Source: Actinomadura sp. KC345 (GTDB taxonomy: Bacteria; Actinomycetota; Actinomycetes; Streptosporangiales; Streptosporangiaceae). Taken from it: a stretch of DNA of 46,990 nt. The notes below the pieces were generated by a model. That model was not told where the DNA came from. It saw only the letters and a program-made list of their open reading frames with translations, and searched no databases. The DNA lies in NCBI RefSeq assembly GCF_004348515.1, contig NZ_SMKH01000023.1:1-46990 (forward strand). The letters are read 5' to 3'. Positions 1 through 7,030 of the stretch are shown here, in pieces (position 1 is the first letter of the stretch; each line of letters starts with the position of its first letter). Position numbers and translations under genes: made by a program.

Positions 1-131
1 ACCCAGTCCCCGCCTGGCCGGGGCCAGGGGCGGGGAGCGGGGAGGCATGAGCTGCGTGTTGTCGGGTACCGGCGTCGCAACCGTTGTCGACCAGGAATCG
101 CGTGGGGGTTGTGCCGACGGAACCCGAGCTC

Positions 132-731
132 ATGGGCCGCGGGTCCGGTACCGCGGGGCCGGGCCCCGGATCGGGCGGCGTGGCGGCCGGGCTGCTGCTG
201 AGCCTGAAGCGTGCCGCCGCAGCGCTGAGGGACGCCGGCATCGGGTACGCGCTCGCGGGCGGGTTCGCCGCCTACGCGCACGGCGCGGCCGTGTCGACGC
301 ACGACGTCGACTTCGTGGTGCGTGAGCGCGACGTCCAGGCGGCACTGGACGCGCTCGAAGGCGTGGGCATGACGCATCTGGAGAGTCCGGAGAACTGGCT
401 GGAGAAGGCGTACGACGGCGAACACCTCGTCGACCTGATCCACACCCCGTCCGGGCGTCCGGTGGACGGGGAACTGCTCGGCCGCGCGGAGGAGATGACG
501 GTCGGGGCGGTGTTCATGCCGGTCCTGCCCGCCACCGATCTGGTGGTCATGCGGCTGCTGGCGTTCACCGAGACCGCCTGCGACTTCAGCGGGTTCCTGC
601 ACGTGAGCCGGGCGCTGAGGGAGCAGGTGGACTGGCGGCAGGTCGCCGCGGAGACCGCCCGGTCCCCGTACGCCTACGCCTTCCTGACCCTGCTCACCCG
701 GCTCGGCGTCATCGAGGAGGGTGTCCTGTGA
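132..731 (+). CDS. nucleotidyltransferase-fold protein
   Basis: About 199 aa. The N-terminal half has the pattern of a minimal nucleotidyltransferase fold: helix, then GGFAAYAHG, then HDVDFVV with an acidic D-x-D pair that would bind metal. This resembles MNT/AbiEii-type or DUF6036-like proteins. No HEPN partner lies beside it, so a toxin-antitoxin role is unsupported. The stop overlaps a GTG of the downstream BON gene, suggesting translational coupling. Start is uncertain: in-frame TTG (84), GTG (111) and ATG (132) all lack a convincing Shine-Dalgarno; ATG is chosen because the fold begins soon after it. A good GGGAGG lies before an ATG at 47, but that ATG is in another frame. Substrate unknown. 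Confidence 0.7.
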   Translation: MGRGSGTAGPGPGSGGVAAGLLLSLKRAAAALRDAGIGYALAGGFAAYAHGAAVSTHDVDFVVRERDVQAALDALEGVGMTHLESPENWLEKAYDGEHLVDLIHTPSGRPVDGELLGRAEEMTVGAVFMPVLPATDLVVMRLLAFTETACDFSGFLHVSRALREQVDWRQVAAETARSPYAYAFLTLLTRLGVIEEGVL

Positions 732-748
732 CCGAGAGGGGCCATGGC

Positions 749-994
749 ATGACGGATCTGCCCGGGTACGTGTCCGCGCACATCCAGGAGAGGCTCGCGA
801 CCGAGGCGTACGAGCTGGGGATCCGCGTCGACGTCCGCGGCGACGTGGTGCATCTTCGCGGCGAGGTGGTGAGCGAGGAGCAGCGGCGGGACGTCGAGGA
901 CGCCGCCCGCGCCGCCGCCGAGGGACGTGAGGTCTGCAACGAGGTGCATGTCGTCGCGGTCGGCGAGCCGGACGGGGAAGAGAGGCTTTCATGA
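749..994 (+). CDS. small BON-domain protein
   Basis: About 81 aa. Most of the protein is one BON domain: short strand, VDVRGDVVHLRGEV, then a helix rich in E/R/A, then EVCNEVHVV. BON domains usually bind phospholipid or occur in osmotically induced periplasmic proteins, but no signal peptide or lipobox is visible here, so a cytoplasmic location is inferred. ATG at 749 is preceded by GAGAGG with 9-nt spacing; a GTG at 728 overlapping the upstream stop is an alternative. The stop overlaps the next ATG (ATGA), so the three genes are probably one transcript. Confidence 0.75.
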   Translation: MTDLPGYVSAHIQERLATEAYELGIRVDVRGDVVHLRGEVVSEEQRRDVEDAARAAAEGREVCNEVHVVAVGEPDGEERLS

Positions 995-1752
995 TCCGCG
1001 TGGCCGCGGCGGGGGACCTGCACGTCGGGCCCGAGGTCGCCGGGACGTACCGGCCGCATCTGTCCGCGCTGGCCGACCAGGCGGACGTCTTCCTGGTCGC
1101 CGGCGACCTGACCAGGCACGGGACGGTCGAGGAAGGCCGGGTGGCCGCGGGCGAACTGCGCGACGCGGGCGTCCCGGTGGTCGCGGTCCTCGGCAACCAC
1201 GACTACCACTCCGACGCGGAAGAGGAGATCGCCGACGTGCTGCGCGACGCCGGGGTGACGGTCCTGGAAGGGGACGGGACGGTCCTGGACTGCGGCGGGA
1301 CGAGGCTCGGCATCGCCGGCGGCAAGGGATTCGGCGGCGGATTCGAGGGCAAGTGCGCCGGCGACTTCGGCGAGCCGGAGATGAAGGCCTTCGTCAAGCC
1401 CACCAAGGACTTCGCCGCACGGCTGGGCACGGCGCTCCTCGAACTGGACGCCGACGTCATCATCAGCCTGACCCACTACTCACCCGCCGAGGACACCCTC
1501 CAAGGCGAGCCACTGGAGATCTATCCCTTCCTCGGCAGCTACCTGATGGGCGAGGCGATCGACTCGGCCGGTGCCGACCTGGCCGTGCACGGTCACGCGC
1601 ACAAGGGCACGGAGAAGGGCCTCACACCGGGTGGGGTGCGGGTGAGGAACGTCGCTCTGCCCGTCCTCCAGCACGCCTACGCGCTGTACCACCTGGACAG
1701 ACCTGAGGTCATCGCCCGGCAACGCGCCAGGGAGAGCGTCTCCGCTTGGTGA
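991..1752 (+). CDS. calcineurin-like metallophosphoesterase
   Basis: 253 aa, a single-domain metallophosphoesterase. The metal-binding blocks are in order: GDLH (residues 8-11), AGDLT (38-42), GNHDYH (68-73), a downstream THYSP His and GHAHKG near residue 197. These ligate the two metals in calcineurin-like enzymes. Substrate cannot be read from sequence; candidates are nucleotides, phosphodiesters or phosphoproteins. The start has AGAGAGG upstream and overlaps the BON stop by ATGA. The gene converges on topoisomerase IB with a strong inverted repeat between them. Confidence 0.88.
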   Translation: MIRVAAAGDLHVGPEVAGTYRPHLSALADQADVFLVAGDLTRHGTVEEGRVAAGELRDAGVPVVAVLGNHDYHSDAEEEIADVLRDAGVTVLEGDGTVLDCGGTRLGIAGGKGFGGGFEGKCAGDFGEPEMKAFVKPTKDFAARLGTALLELDADVIISLTHYSPAEDTLQGEPLEIYPFLGSYLMGEAIDSAGADLAVHGHAHKGTEKGLTPGGVRVRNVALPVLQHAYALYHLDRPEVIARQRARESVSAW

Positions 1753-1786
1753 AGCCACGATCCCGATACGGGGGCCGGTGGGCCGG

Positions 1787-1826
1787 CGATCGCGAGATCT
1801 CGTGGAGGGGAGGGATCTCGCGATCG
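1787..1826. terminator. inverted repeat between convergent genes
   Basis: Perfect 13-bp inverted repeat: cgatcgcgagatc (1787-1799) and its complement (1814-1826), separated by 14 nt. It lies in the 81-bp gap between two convergent stop codons, which fits a bidirectional terminator. There is no U-tract, as is common in high-GC actinobacteria. Confidence 0.65.
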
Positions 1827-1833
1827 TCCACCA

Positions 1834-2868
1834 TCAGCCCGCAGAGCGGAGCATGTCCAGGACGGCCTGCTCGGCGGGCCCCTGTGTGGCGAGTTCCCCC
1901 TCCGCGGTCTCCACGCCCAGTTCGCTCAAGGCGGGCGCGATCGTACGGCCGTCCTCGTACAGGTCGATGACGCGCGGGTCGATGTAGGACGCCCGCGCCA
2001 CGGCCGGGGTGTTGCCCAGATAGGCGGCGACCTCCTTCACGACACGGACGACGGCTCGCTTCCGCGCGGTGTCGCTGCTCCCGGCGCGAACCGACACGGC
2101 GAGCCCGACCGCCGCGAGGACGGTCGCGTGCCAGGTGCGGAAGTCCTTGGCGGTGAAGTCGCCGCCGGTGACCTCCCGGATGAAGTCGTTGATGTCGGTG
2201 GTCGTGACGTTGTGCCAGCCGCCGCGGGTGCGGTACGCGAGCAGTTCGGGGGAGTCGTCGCGGCGGCGTTTGAGGCCGCTGACGACCTTGCACACGTCCT
2301 CCTCCGCGACCGACTGGTATCTCTCCTTCGAGCCCTTGCCCGGGTACTCGAAGGCGACCTCGCGGCGCCGGCAGGTGACATGCTCGCGCAGGACGGTGGC
2401 GAGCCCGAACGTGCCGTTCTCCGACGCGTAGGACTCCCCGCCGATCCGGAAGAATCCGAGGTCGATGAGGCGGACGGCGGCGGCGAGGACGCGTTCCCGG
2501 GCGTAGCCCCGTCCGGCCAGGTGCTCGGTGAGCGTGGTGCGCACCTTGGGCAGCCGGTCGGCGAGCTCCAGGACGTGTTCGTGCTTCTCCTCGTCGCGCT
2601 GCTCGCGCCATGCCTGGTGGTAGAGGTACTGGCGCCGTCCGGCCGCGTCCGTGCCGGTCGCCTGGATGTGGCCGTCCGCGTCGGGGCAGATCCACACGTC
2701 CGTCCAGGCGGGCGGGATCACGAGCGACTTGATCCGCTCCTTCTCGGACGGGTCGTCCAAGGGACGGCCGTCGAGACCGAGATACGTGAAGCCCTTGCCG
2801 CTTTTCCGCCGTCCGAAGCCGGGCTCGCCAGGGTCACTGCGGCGCAACTTCATCTGGCGCGACTCCAT
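1834..2868 (-). CDS. DNA topoisomerase IB
   Basis: 344 aa, the size of compact bacterial/poxvirus-type topoisomerase IB. It relaxes supercoils by a 3'-phosphotyrosyl intermediate. Visible catalytic set: R141 in RIGGESY, a lysine in the YPGKGSK loop (K178/K181), R244 and H247 in KDFRTWHAT, and the nucleophile Y295 in ASYIDP. The start is 15 nt after the stop of the SDR gene, so they are probably one transcript. ATG at 2868 has no clear Shine-Dalgarno; a second in-frame ATG at 2853 is possible. Such enzymes are accessory in bacteria, besides TopA and gyrase. Confidence 0.92.
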   Translation of the reverse strand: MESRQMKLRRSDPGEPGFGRRKSGKGFTYLGLDGRPLDDPSEKERIKSLVIPPAWTDVWICPDADGHIQATGTDAAGRRQYLYHQAWREQRDEEKHEHVLELADRLPKVRTTLTEHLAGRGYARERVLAAAVRLIDLGFFRIGGESYASENGTFGLATVLREHVTCRRREVAFEYPGKGSKERYQSVAEEDVCKVVSGLKRRRDDSPELLAYRTRGGWHNVTTTDINDFIREVTGGDFTAKDFRTWHATVLAAVGLAVSVRAGSSDTARKRAVVRVVKEVAAYLGNTPAVARASYIDPRVIDLYEDGRTIAPALSELGVETAEGELATQGPAEQAVLDMLRSAG

Positions 2869-2883
2869 CTCGTGGGACCCGTC

Positions 2884-3732
2884 TCAACCCGGATGGATCT
2901 CGCCGCCTGCGGGCACCAGCGTCTGCCCGGTGTAGTACGACGACAGGCGGTTGGACGCGAAGAACACGTAGGAAGGCGCGACCTCGTCGGGATCGGCGGG
3001 CCGCCCCATCGGCGCGTTCTGCCCGAAGCTTTCGACGCGTTCCTCGTCGAACGTGGCGGGGATGAGCGGCGTCCACACGGGGCCTGGGGCGACGCAGTTG
3101 ACGCGGATCTCACGGTCCATGAGGTTCTGCGCGAGGCACTCCATGAGCGTCATCGCGGCCGCCTTGCTGGCGGAGTAGTCGATGAGCGTCTTGTTGCCGC
3201 GCAGCCCGTTGATGGACCCGGTGATGACGATGGACGATCCGGGTCCCAGGTGGTCGAGGGCCTGCTGGACGGTCCAGAACAGCGCGAAGACGTTCACCTC
3301 GAACGTCCGGCGGAGCTGCGCGTCGTCGATCTCGCGGACGTCCTTCACCGGCGTCTGCGTGCCGTGGTGCAGGACGAGGACGTCCAGCCCGCCGAGGGCG
3401 CGGACGGTGTGCTCGACGACCTCGCGGCAGTGCCGTTCCTCGCCCATGTCGCCGCCGAACGTGGCGCAGCGGCGCCCGGCCGCCTCGACCAGGCGCGCGG
3501 TGTGGCGGGCGTCGTCGTCCTCCTCCAGGTACGTGATGGCGACGTCGGCGCCCTCCTTGGCGAACGCGACGGCGGTGGCGCGCCCGATGCCGGAGTCGCC
3601 GCCGGTGATAAGTGCGCGGCGGTCCCTCAGCAGGCCGCTTCCCGTGTAGTCGCGCATCTCGTCGCGCGGTTCGGGGGCCATGTCCCCGGTCCGTCCCGGG
3701 TACGGCTGGCTCTGTGGCGGTCGTTCGCTCAT
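2884..3732 (-). CDS. SDR family oxidoreductase (YghA-like)
   Basis: 282 aa. The N-terminus SQPYPGRTGDM and a Y-x-GSGLL stretch before the Rossmann motif are typical of the YghA / general-stress glucose-dehydrogenase-like branch of classical SDRs. Cofactor motif TGGDSGIG (43-50), catalytic Ser in ITGSING and YSASK are present. Substrate is not predictable. ATG at 3732 is preferred because it matches the family N-terminus; an in-frame TTG at 3795 would add 21 residues running into the promoter region. Probably first gene of an operon with topoisomerase IB, and divergent from the HSD10-like gene across a region with duplicated GTGAC-N6-GTAAC boxes. Confidence 0.88.
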   Translation of the reverse strand: MSERPPQSQPYPGRTGDMAPEPRDEMRDYTGSGLLRDRRALITGGDSGIGRATAVAFAKEGADVAITYLEEDDDARHTARLVEAAGRRCATFGGDMGEERHCREVVEHTVRALGGLDVLVLHHGTQTPVKDVREIDDAQLRRTFEVNVFALFWTVQQALDHLGPGSSIVITGSINGLRGNKTLIDYSASKAAAMTLMECLAQNLMDREIRVNCVAPGPVWTPLIPATFDEERVESFGQNAPMGRPADPDEVAPSYVFFASNRLSSYYTGQTLVPAGGEIHPG

Positions 3733-3777
3733 GGGAGGCGGGTGCCCCGAGGCGGCCGGAGGAAACGTTCCCCTATT

Positions 3778-3851
3778 GTGACTCTTGGGTAACAACGCGG
3801 CTCCGCGATCAGCAGGGGTGTGAGCAGAGCGCGCGGTGACTTCTGGGTAAC
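3778..3851. promoter_or_regulatory. duplicated GTGAC-N6-GTAAC boxes
   Basis: Two near-identical 16-mers in direct orientation: GTGAC-TCTTGG-GTAAC (3778-3793) and GTGAC-TTCTGG-GTAAC (3836-3851), 58 bp apart, in the divergent promoter region of two SDR genes. The GTNAC-N6-GNAAC layout resembles GlnR/MtrA-type operator half-site pairs of actinobacteria; a glnR gene lies elsewhere in this window. Which regulator binds is inference. Confidence 0.5.
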
Positions 3852-3893
3852 ATCATCCGAACCACATTCGGTCCCTGACGTAAGGTGCTGCTT

Positions 3894-4667
3894 ATGGACC
3901 TGAACGGAGTTTCCGCCGTCGTATCCGGTGGTGCGAGCGGCCTCGGCGAGGCCACCGTCCGATCGCTGGCCGCCGAAGGCGCCAAGGTGGTCATCGCCGA
4001 CCTGAACGAGGACAAGGGCAAGGCACTCGCCGACGAGGTCGGCGGCGTCTTCGTCAAGACGGACGTGTCGGACGAGGGACAGGTGCAGGCCGCCGTCCAG
4101 GCCGCCGTCGACACCGGCAAGCCGCTGCGCGTCATCGTCAACAGCGCCGGCATCGGGTGGGCGTCGCGGACCGTGAACCGCGACGGCTCCCCGCACGACC
4201 TCGCCTCGTACGAGACCGTCATCCGCATCAACCTGATCGGGACCTTCAACCTGATGCGGATCGGCGCCGCCGCCATTTCCAAGACCGAGCCCGCCGACGC
4301 CGACGGCGCCCGCGGCGTGGTGGTCAACACCGCGTCCGTCGCCGGTCTCGAAGGCCAGACCGGGCAGCTCGCCTACTCGGCGTCCAAGGGCGGCATCATC
4401 GGCATGACGCTCCCGGCCGCGCGCGACCTCGCCGCGATCGGCGTCCGGGTCAACACCATCTGCCCCGGCATCATCGACACCCCGATCTACGGCGAGGGCG
4501 AGGCCGCGGACGCGTTCAAGGCCAAGCTCGCCGCGCCCGTGCCGTTCCCGAAGCGGATGGGCAAGGCGTCGGAGTTCGCGCACCTCGTCAAGTCCCTCAT
4601 CGAGAACGACTACATGAACGGCGAGACCATCCGTTTCGACGGTGGCATCCGCTTCCAGCCGAAGTGA
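3894..4667 (+). CDS. 3-hydroxyacyl-CoA dehydrogenase type 2-like SDR
   Basis: 257 aa. It resembles HSD17B10/HSD10-type dehydrogenases: SGGASGLG (11-18), NSAGIGWASR, a long insertion before NTASVAGLEGQTGQLAYSAS, and CPGIIDTPIY. It would oxidise (S)-3-hydroxyacyl-CoA with NAD+. The downstream gene (8-nt gap) is an enoyl-CoA hydratase, giving two consecutive beta-oxidation steps. ATG 3894 is preferred: a TAAGGT hexamer at 3881-3886 sits 7 nt before it, the spacing of a leaderless start, although AAGG could also act as a Shine-Dalgarno. An in-frame GTG at 3885 would fall inside that element. Confidence 0.9.
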   Translation: MDLNGVSAVVSGGASGLGEATVRSLAAEGAKVVIADLNEDKGKALADEVGGVFVKTDVSDEGQVQAAVQAAVDTGKPLRVIVNSAGIGWASRTVNRDGSPHDLASYETVIRINLIGTFNLMRIGAAAISKTEPADADGARGVVVNTASVAGLEGQTGQLAYSASKGGIIGMTLPAARDLAAIGVRVNTICPGIIDTPIYGEGEAADAFKAKLAAPVPFPKRMGKASEFAHLVKSLIENDYMNGETIRFDGGIRFQPK

Positions 4668-4675
4668 GGCACTGA

Positions 4676-5488
4676 ATGACCGACGCTGTATCGTCCGAGG
4701 GGGGACGACCCCCCACGCCCCCCGGAAACGCGGCTGTTCTTACGGAAGAGGACGGTGCCGTCCTCGTCATCACCATCAACCGTCCCGAGGCCCGCAACGC
4801 GGTGAACGGCGCGGTGGCGCAGGGCATCGCGGCGGCCGTCGAGGAGCTCGACTCCCGCAAGGACCTGTCCATCGGCGTCCTCACCGGCGCGGGCGGGACG
4901 TTCTGCTCGGGCATGGACCTCAAGGGCTTCCTGACGGGCGACAACCCGATCGTCGAGGGACGCGGGTTCGCCGGCATCACCGAGCGTCCCGCGGCCAAGC
5001 CGCTGATCGCCGCCGTCGAGGGCTACGCGCTCGCGGGCGGCTGCGAGGTCGCGCTGTCCTGCGACATGGTCGTGGCCTCCCGGGAGGCCCAGTTCGGGCT
5101 GCCCGAGCCGAAGCGCGGCCTGGTGGCGGGGGGCGGCGGCCTGCTGCGACTGCCGAAGCGCATCCCGTTCCACATCGCCATGGAGATCGCCCTCACCGGC
5201 GAGAAGTACCCGGCGGAGCGGATGGCCGAGCTCGGGTTCGTCAACCGGCTCACCGAGCCGGGCGGCGCGCTCGCGGCGGCCAAGGAGCTGGCCCTGAAGG
5301 TCGCCGAGAACGCTCCGCTGGCGCTCGCGGCCACCAAGAGGATCATCGTCGAGTCCGCGGACTGGACGTCGGCCGAGGCGTGGAAGAAGCAGCAGGAGAT
5401 CACCATCCCGGTCTTCGGGTCCAAGGACGCCCAGGAGGGACCGGCGGCCTTCGCCGAGAAGCGCAAGCCGAACTGGAAGGGCGAGTAG
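4676..5488 (+). CDS. enoyl-CoA hydratase/isomerase (crotonase family)
   Basis: 270 aa. Crotonase fold motifs: ITINRPEARNAVN, oxyanion-hole segment GTFCSGMDLKGF, ALAGGCEVALSCDM, and the FGLPEPKRGL region carrying the catalytic acids. Probably hydrates 2-enoyl-CoA in acyl-CoA degradation together with the upstream HSD10-like dehydrogenase. The first 20 residues are a Pro/Gly-rich extension. GTGAGG lies about 6 nt before the ATG. A perfect palindrome follows the stop. Confidence 0.9.
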   Translation: MTDAVSSEGGRPPTPPGNAAVLTEEDGAVLVITINRPEARNAVNGAVAQGIAAAVEELDSRKDLSIGVLTGAGGTFCSGMDLKGFLTGDNPIVEGRGFAGITERPAAKPLIAAVEGYALAGGCEVALSCDMVVASREAQFGLPEPKRGLVAGGGGLLRLPKRIPFHIAMEIALTGEKYPAERMAELGFVNRLTEPGGALAAAKELALKVAENAPLALAATKRIIVESADWTSAEAWKKQQEITIPVFGSKDAQEGPAAFAEKRKPNWKGE

Positions 5489-5506
5489 TCCCGCCGCCCG
5501 ACCGCC

Positions 5507-5542
5507 CGAGGCGCCCGGAACCGATCGGTTCCGGGCGCCTCG
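5507..5542. terminator. 36-bp perfect palindrome, bidirectional terminator
   Basis: A 16-bp arm, central gatc and the exact complementary arm make a perfect 36-bp palindrome between the convergent stops of the crotonase gene and the FAD oxidoreductase. No U-tract follows, but position and symmetry favour a two-way terminator. Confidence 0.75.
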
Positions 5543-5597
5543 GCGTCTGTGGCGCAGGCGCCCGGCGGCCGGGTCGTGCCCGCCGGGTGACCGGTCC

Positions 5598-6905
5598 TCA
5601 GGCGAGGACGGGGAAGTTGCTGCGGAGGACGCCGTGCGGGTCGCGGGCGCGCTTCAGCACGCGGAGCCGGTCGAGTACGCCGGGCGTGAAGGCGTTCGCC
5701 GCGCGCTCCCCCGGGGCGAGGAGGGTGAACGGCTTGCGGCCGGTCGTGTACGGGACGAGGGTGTTCGCGATCTCGTGCTGGCGGGCGCGCACCGCCGTCC
5801 CGCCGTCCTCGCCGGGGACGCCGAACATGTAGAGCGCGAACGGCTCGTCCAGGTGCCCGGCGGGGGTGCCGGAGGGGCGGGCCAGCGCGCCGCCGAGGTG
5901 CCGCAGCTGGACGCTGAGCAGCGGATCGACAGGACGTTCCAGCAGCGCGGCGGCCACCTCGCCGGTCAGTTCCGTCAGGAGTTCCGCGCGGGACCGCCCG
6001 GGACCGGGGTCGGTCGGCTCGGCGGTGATCGTTCCCAGGTCCGCGACCGGCAGCGCGGCGCGGGAATCGGAGATCCTGCCGGTGATCTTGTCGAGCGGGC
6101 GCAGGAGCGCCTCGGCCTCCGCCCCCGCGCCGAGGAAGGCGCTGTCGATCGCCACGAGCGGAGCCGCGCCCGGGAGGTTCAGAAGTTCGTACCAGGCGGT
6201 CAGCTCGTCCGGCGCCCCCTCGGTGATCTCGCGGTAGGCGTCAAGGACCGCCGGCGCCTGCTCGGCGGGCCACAGCATCCGGCCGCCGTGGAGGCGCGGC
6301 GCCGGGTGCAGGGCGAACTCGACGGCGGTGACGATCGCGAAGTCGCCGCCACCGCCGCGCAGTGCCCAGAACAGATCCCGGTCGGTTTCGGACGTCACCC
6401 GTGCGCGGGAGCCGTCGGCGTCCACGACGTCGAACGCGCGGACGGCGGCCGACGCCCATCCGTGCTTGCGGCCGAACCAGCTCAGCCCGCCGCCGAGCGT
6501 GTAGCCGGTGACGGTCACCACCGGGCTGCTGCCCGCGAGCCCGGTCAGGCCGTGCGGGCCGGCCACCTCCAGGACGCGTCCCCAGGTGACGCCGGCGCCC
6601 GCGCGGGCGATCCGCTCGTCCGGGCGGATCTCCAGCTCGTCCAGGCGGGTGGTGCGGAGCAGGATCACCTCTCCGAGGTCGCCGGACGCGCCGTGGCCGC
6701 TCGGCTGCGTCGCGACGGTCAGCCCGGCGAGCCGGGCATGTCGGACGAGCGCGGCCACGTCGTCGGCGTCGGCGGCCTCGACCACCGCCCGGACGGGTTG
6801 ATCCACCGCGAGGTTCCAGGGCCGTCGTGCCGCCTCGAAGCCACCGTCGCCCGCCGTGAAGACCCGGCCCCTGACCGCGCCGCGCAGTTCGTCCCCGATG
6901 TTCAT
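5598..6905 (-). CDS. FAD-binding oxidase, berberine-bridge type
   Basis: 435 aa. The N-terminal FAD_binding_4 domain shows VAALVRHARLAGLTVATQPSG, the GHGASG histidine segment, and GYTLGGGLSWFGRKHG; the C-terminus RDPHGVLRSNFPV is a BBE tail. Family members oxidise sugars, alkaloids or polyketides with FAD. Many are bicovalent; here the His of the first site is kept but the Cys of the second site appears to be Ser (GLAGSSPVVTVTG), so a mono-covalent flavin is inferred. ATG 6905 has GAGGAGAGG just upstream on the coding strand; the longer open frame lacks coding character. Divergent from a SARP regulator, its likely controller. Confidence 0.88.
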   Translation of the reverse strand: MNIGDELRGAVRGRVFTAGDGGFEAARRPWNLAVDQPVRAVVEAADADDVAALVRHARLAGLTVATQPSGHGASGDLGEVILLRTTRLDELEIRPDERIARAGAGVTWGRVLEVAGPHGLTGLAGSSPVVTVTGYTLGGGLSWFGRKHGWASAAVRAFDVVDADGSRARVTSETDRDLFWALRGGGGDFAIVTAVEFALHPAPRLHGGRMLWPAEQAPAVLDAYREITEGAPDELTAWYELLNLPGAAPLVAIDSAFLGAGAEAEALLRPLDKITGRISDSRAALPVADLGTITAEPTDPGPGRSRAELLTELTGEVAAALLERPVDPLLSVQLRHLGGALARPSGTPAGHLDEPFALYMFGVPGEDGGTAVRARQHEIANTLVPYTTGRKPFTLLAPGERAANAFTPGVLDRLRVLKRARDPHGVLRSNFPVLA

Positions 6906-6936
6906 GGCCTCTCCTCTTCGCCGTCGATGGGTCCAC

Positions 6937-6991
6937 GGTGCCCGCAGGCGGCTGGGATCGGGCTGGGATCGAGTTGAGGTGCCCGTAGGCT
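6937..6991. promoter_or_regulatory. 11-bp-period direct repeats in divergent promoter
   Basis: The 125-bp gap between the oxidase and the SARP gene holds the direct repeat ggtgcccgcaggc / ggtgcccgtaggc (6937-6949, 6978-6990). Between them is a tandem gctgggatcg repeated with 11-bp period (6951, 6962). SARP regulators bind heptamer direct repeats with 11-bp period, so this is a candidate operator for the adjacent SARP. Confidence 0.45.
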
Positions 6992-7030
6992 GAGGATCCG
7001 GACGATGCGGAAGGGCGGTCAGGAGGGCGG

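Noticed and set aside
47-325. ATG at 47 with good GGGAGG upstream
   Set aside because: The frame quickly becomes Arg-rich and overlaps the nucleotidyltransferase out of frame. Kept only as a caution about the start of that gene.
2128-3792. 554-codon plus-strand open frame
   Set aside because: Antisense to topoisomerase IB and the SDR gene, both with intact catalytic motifs.
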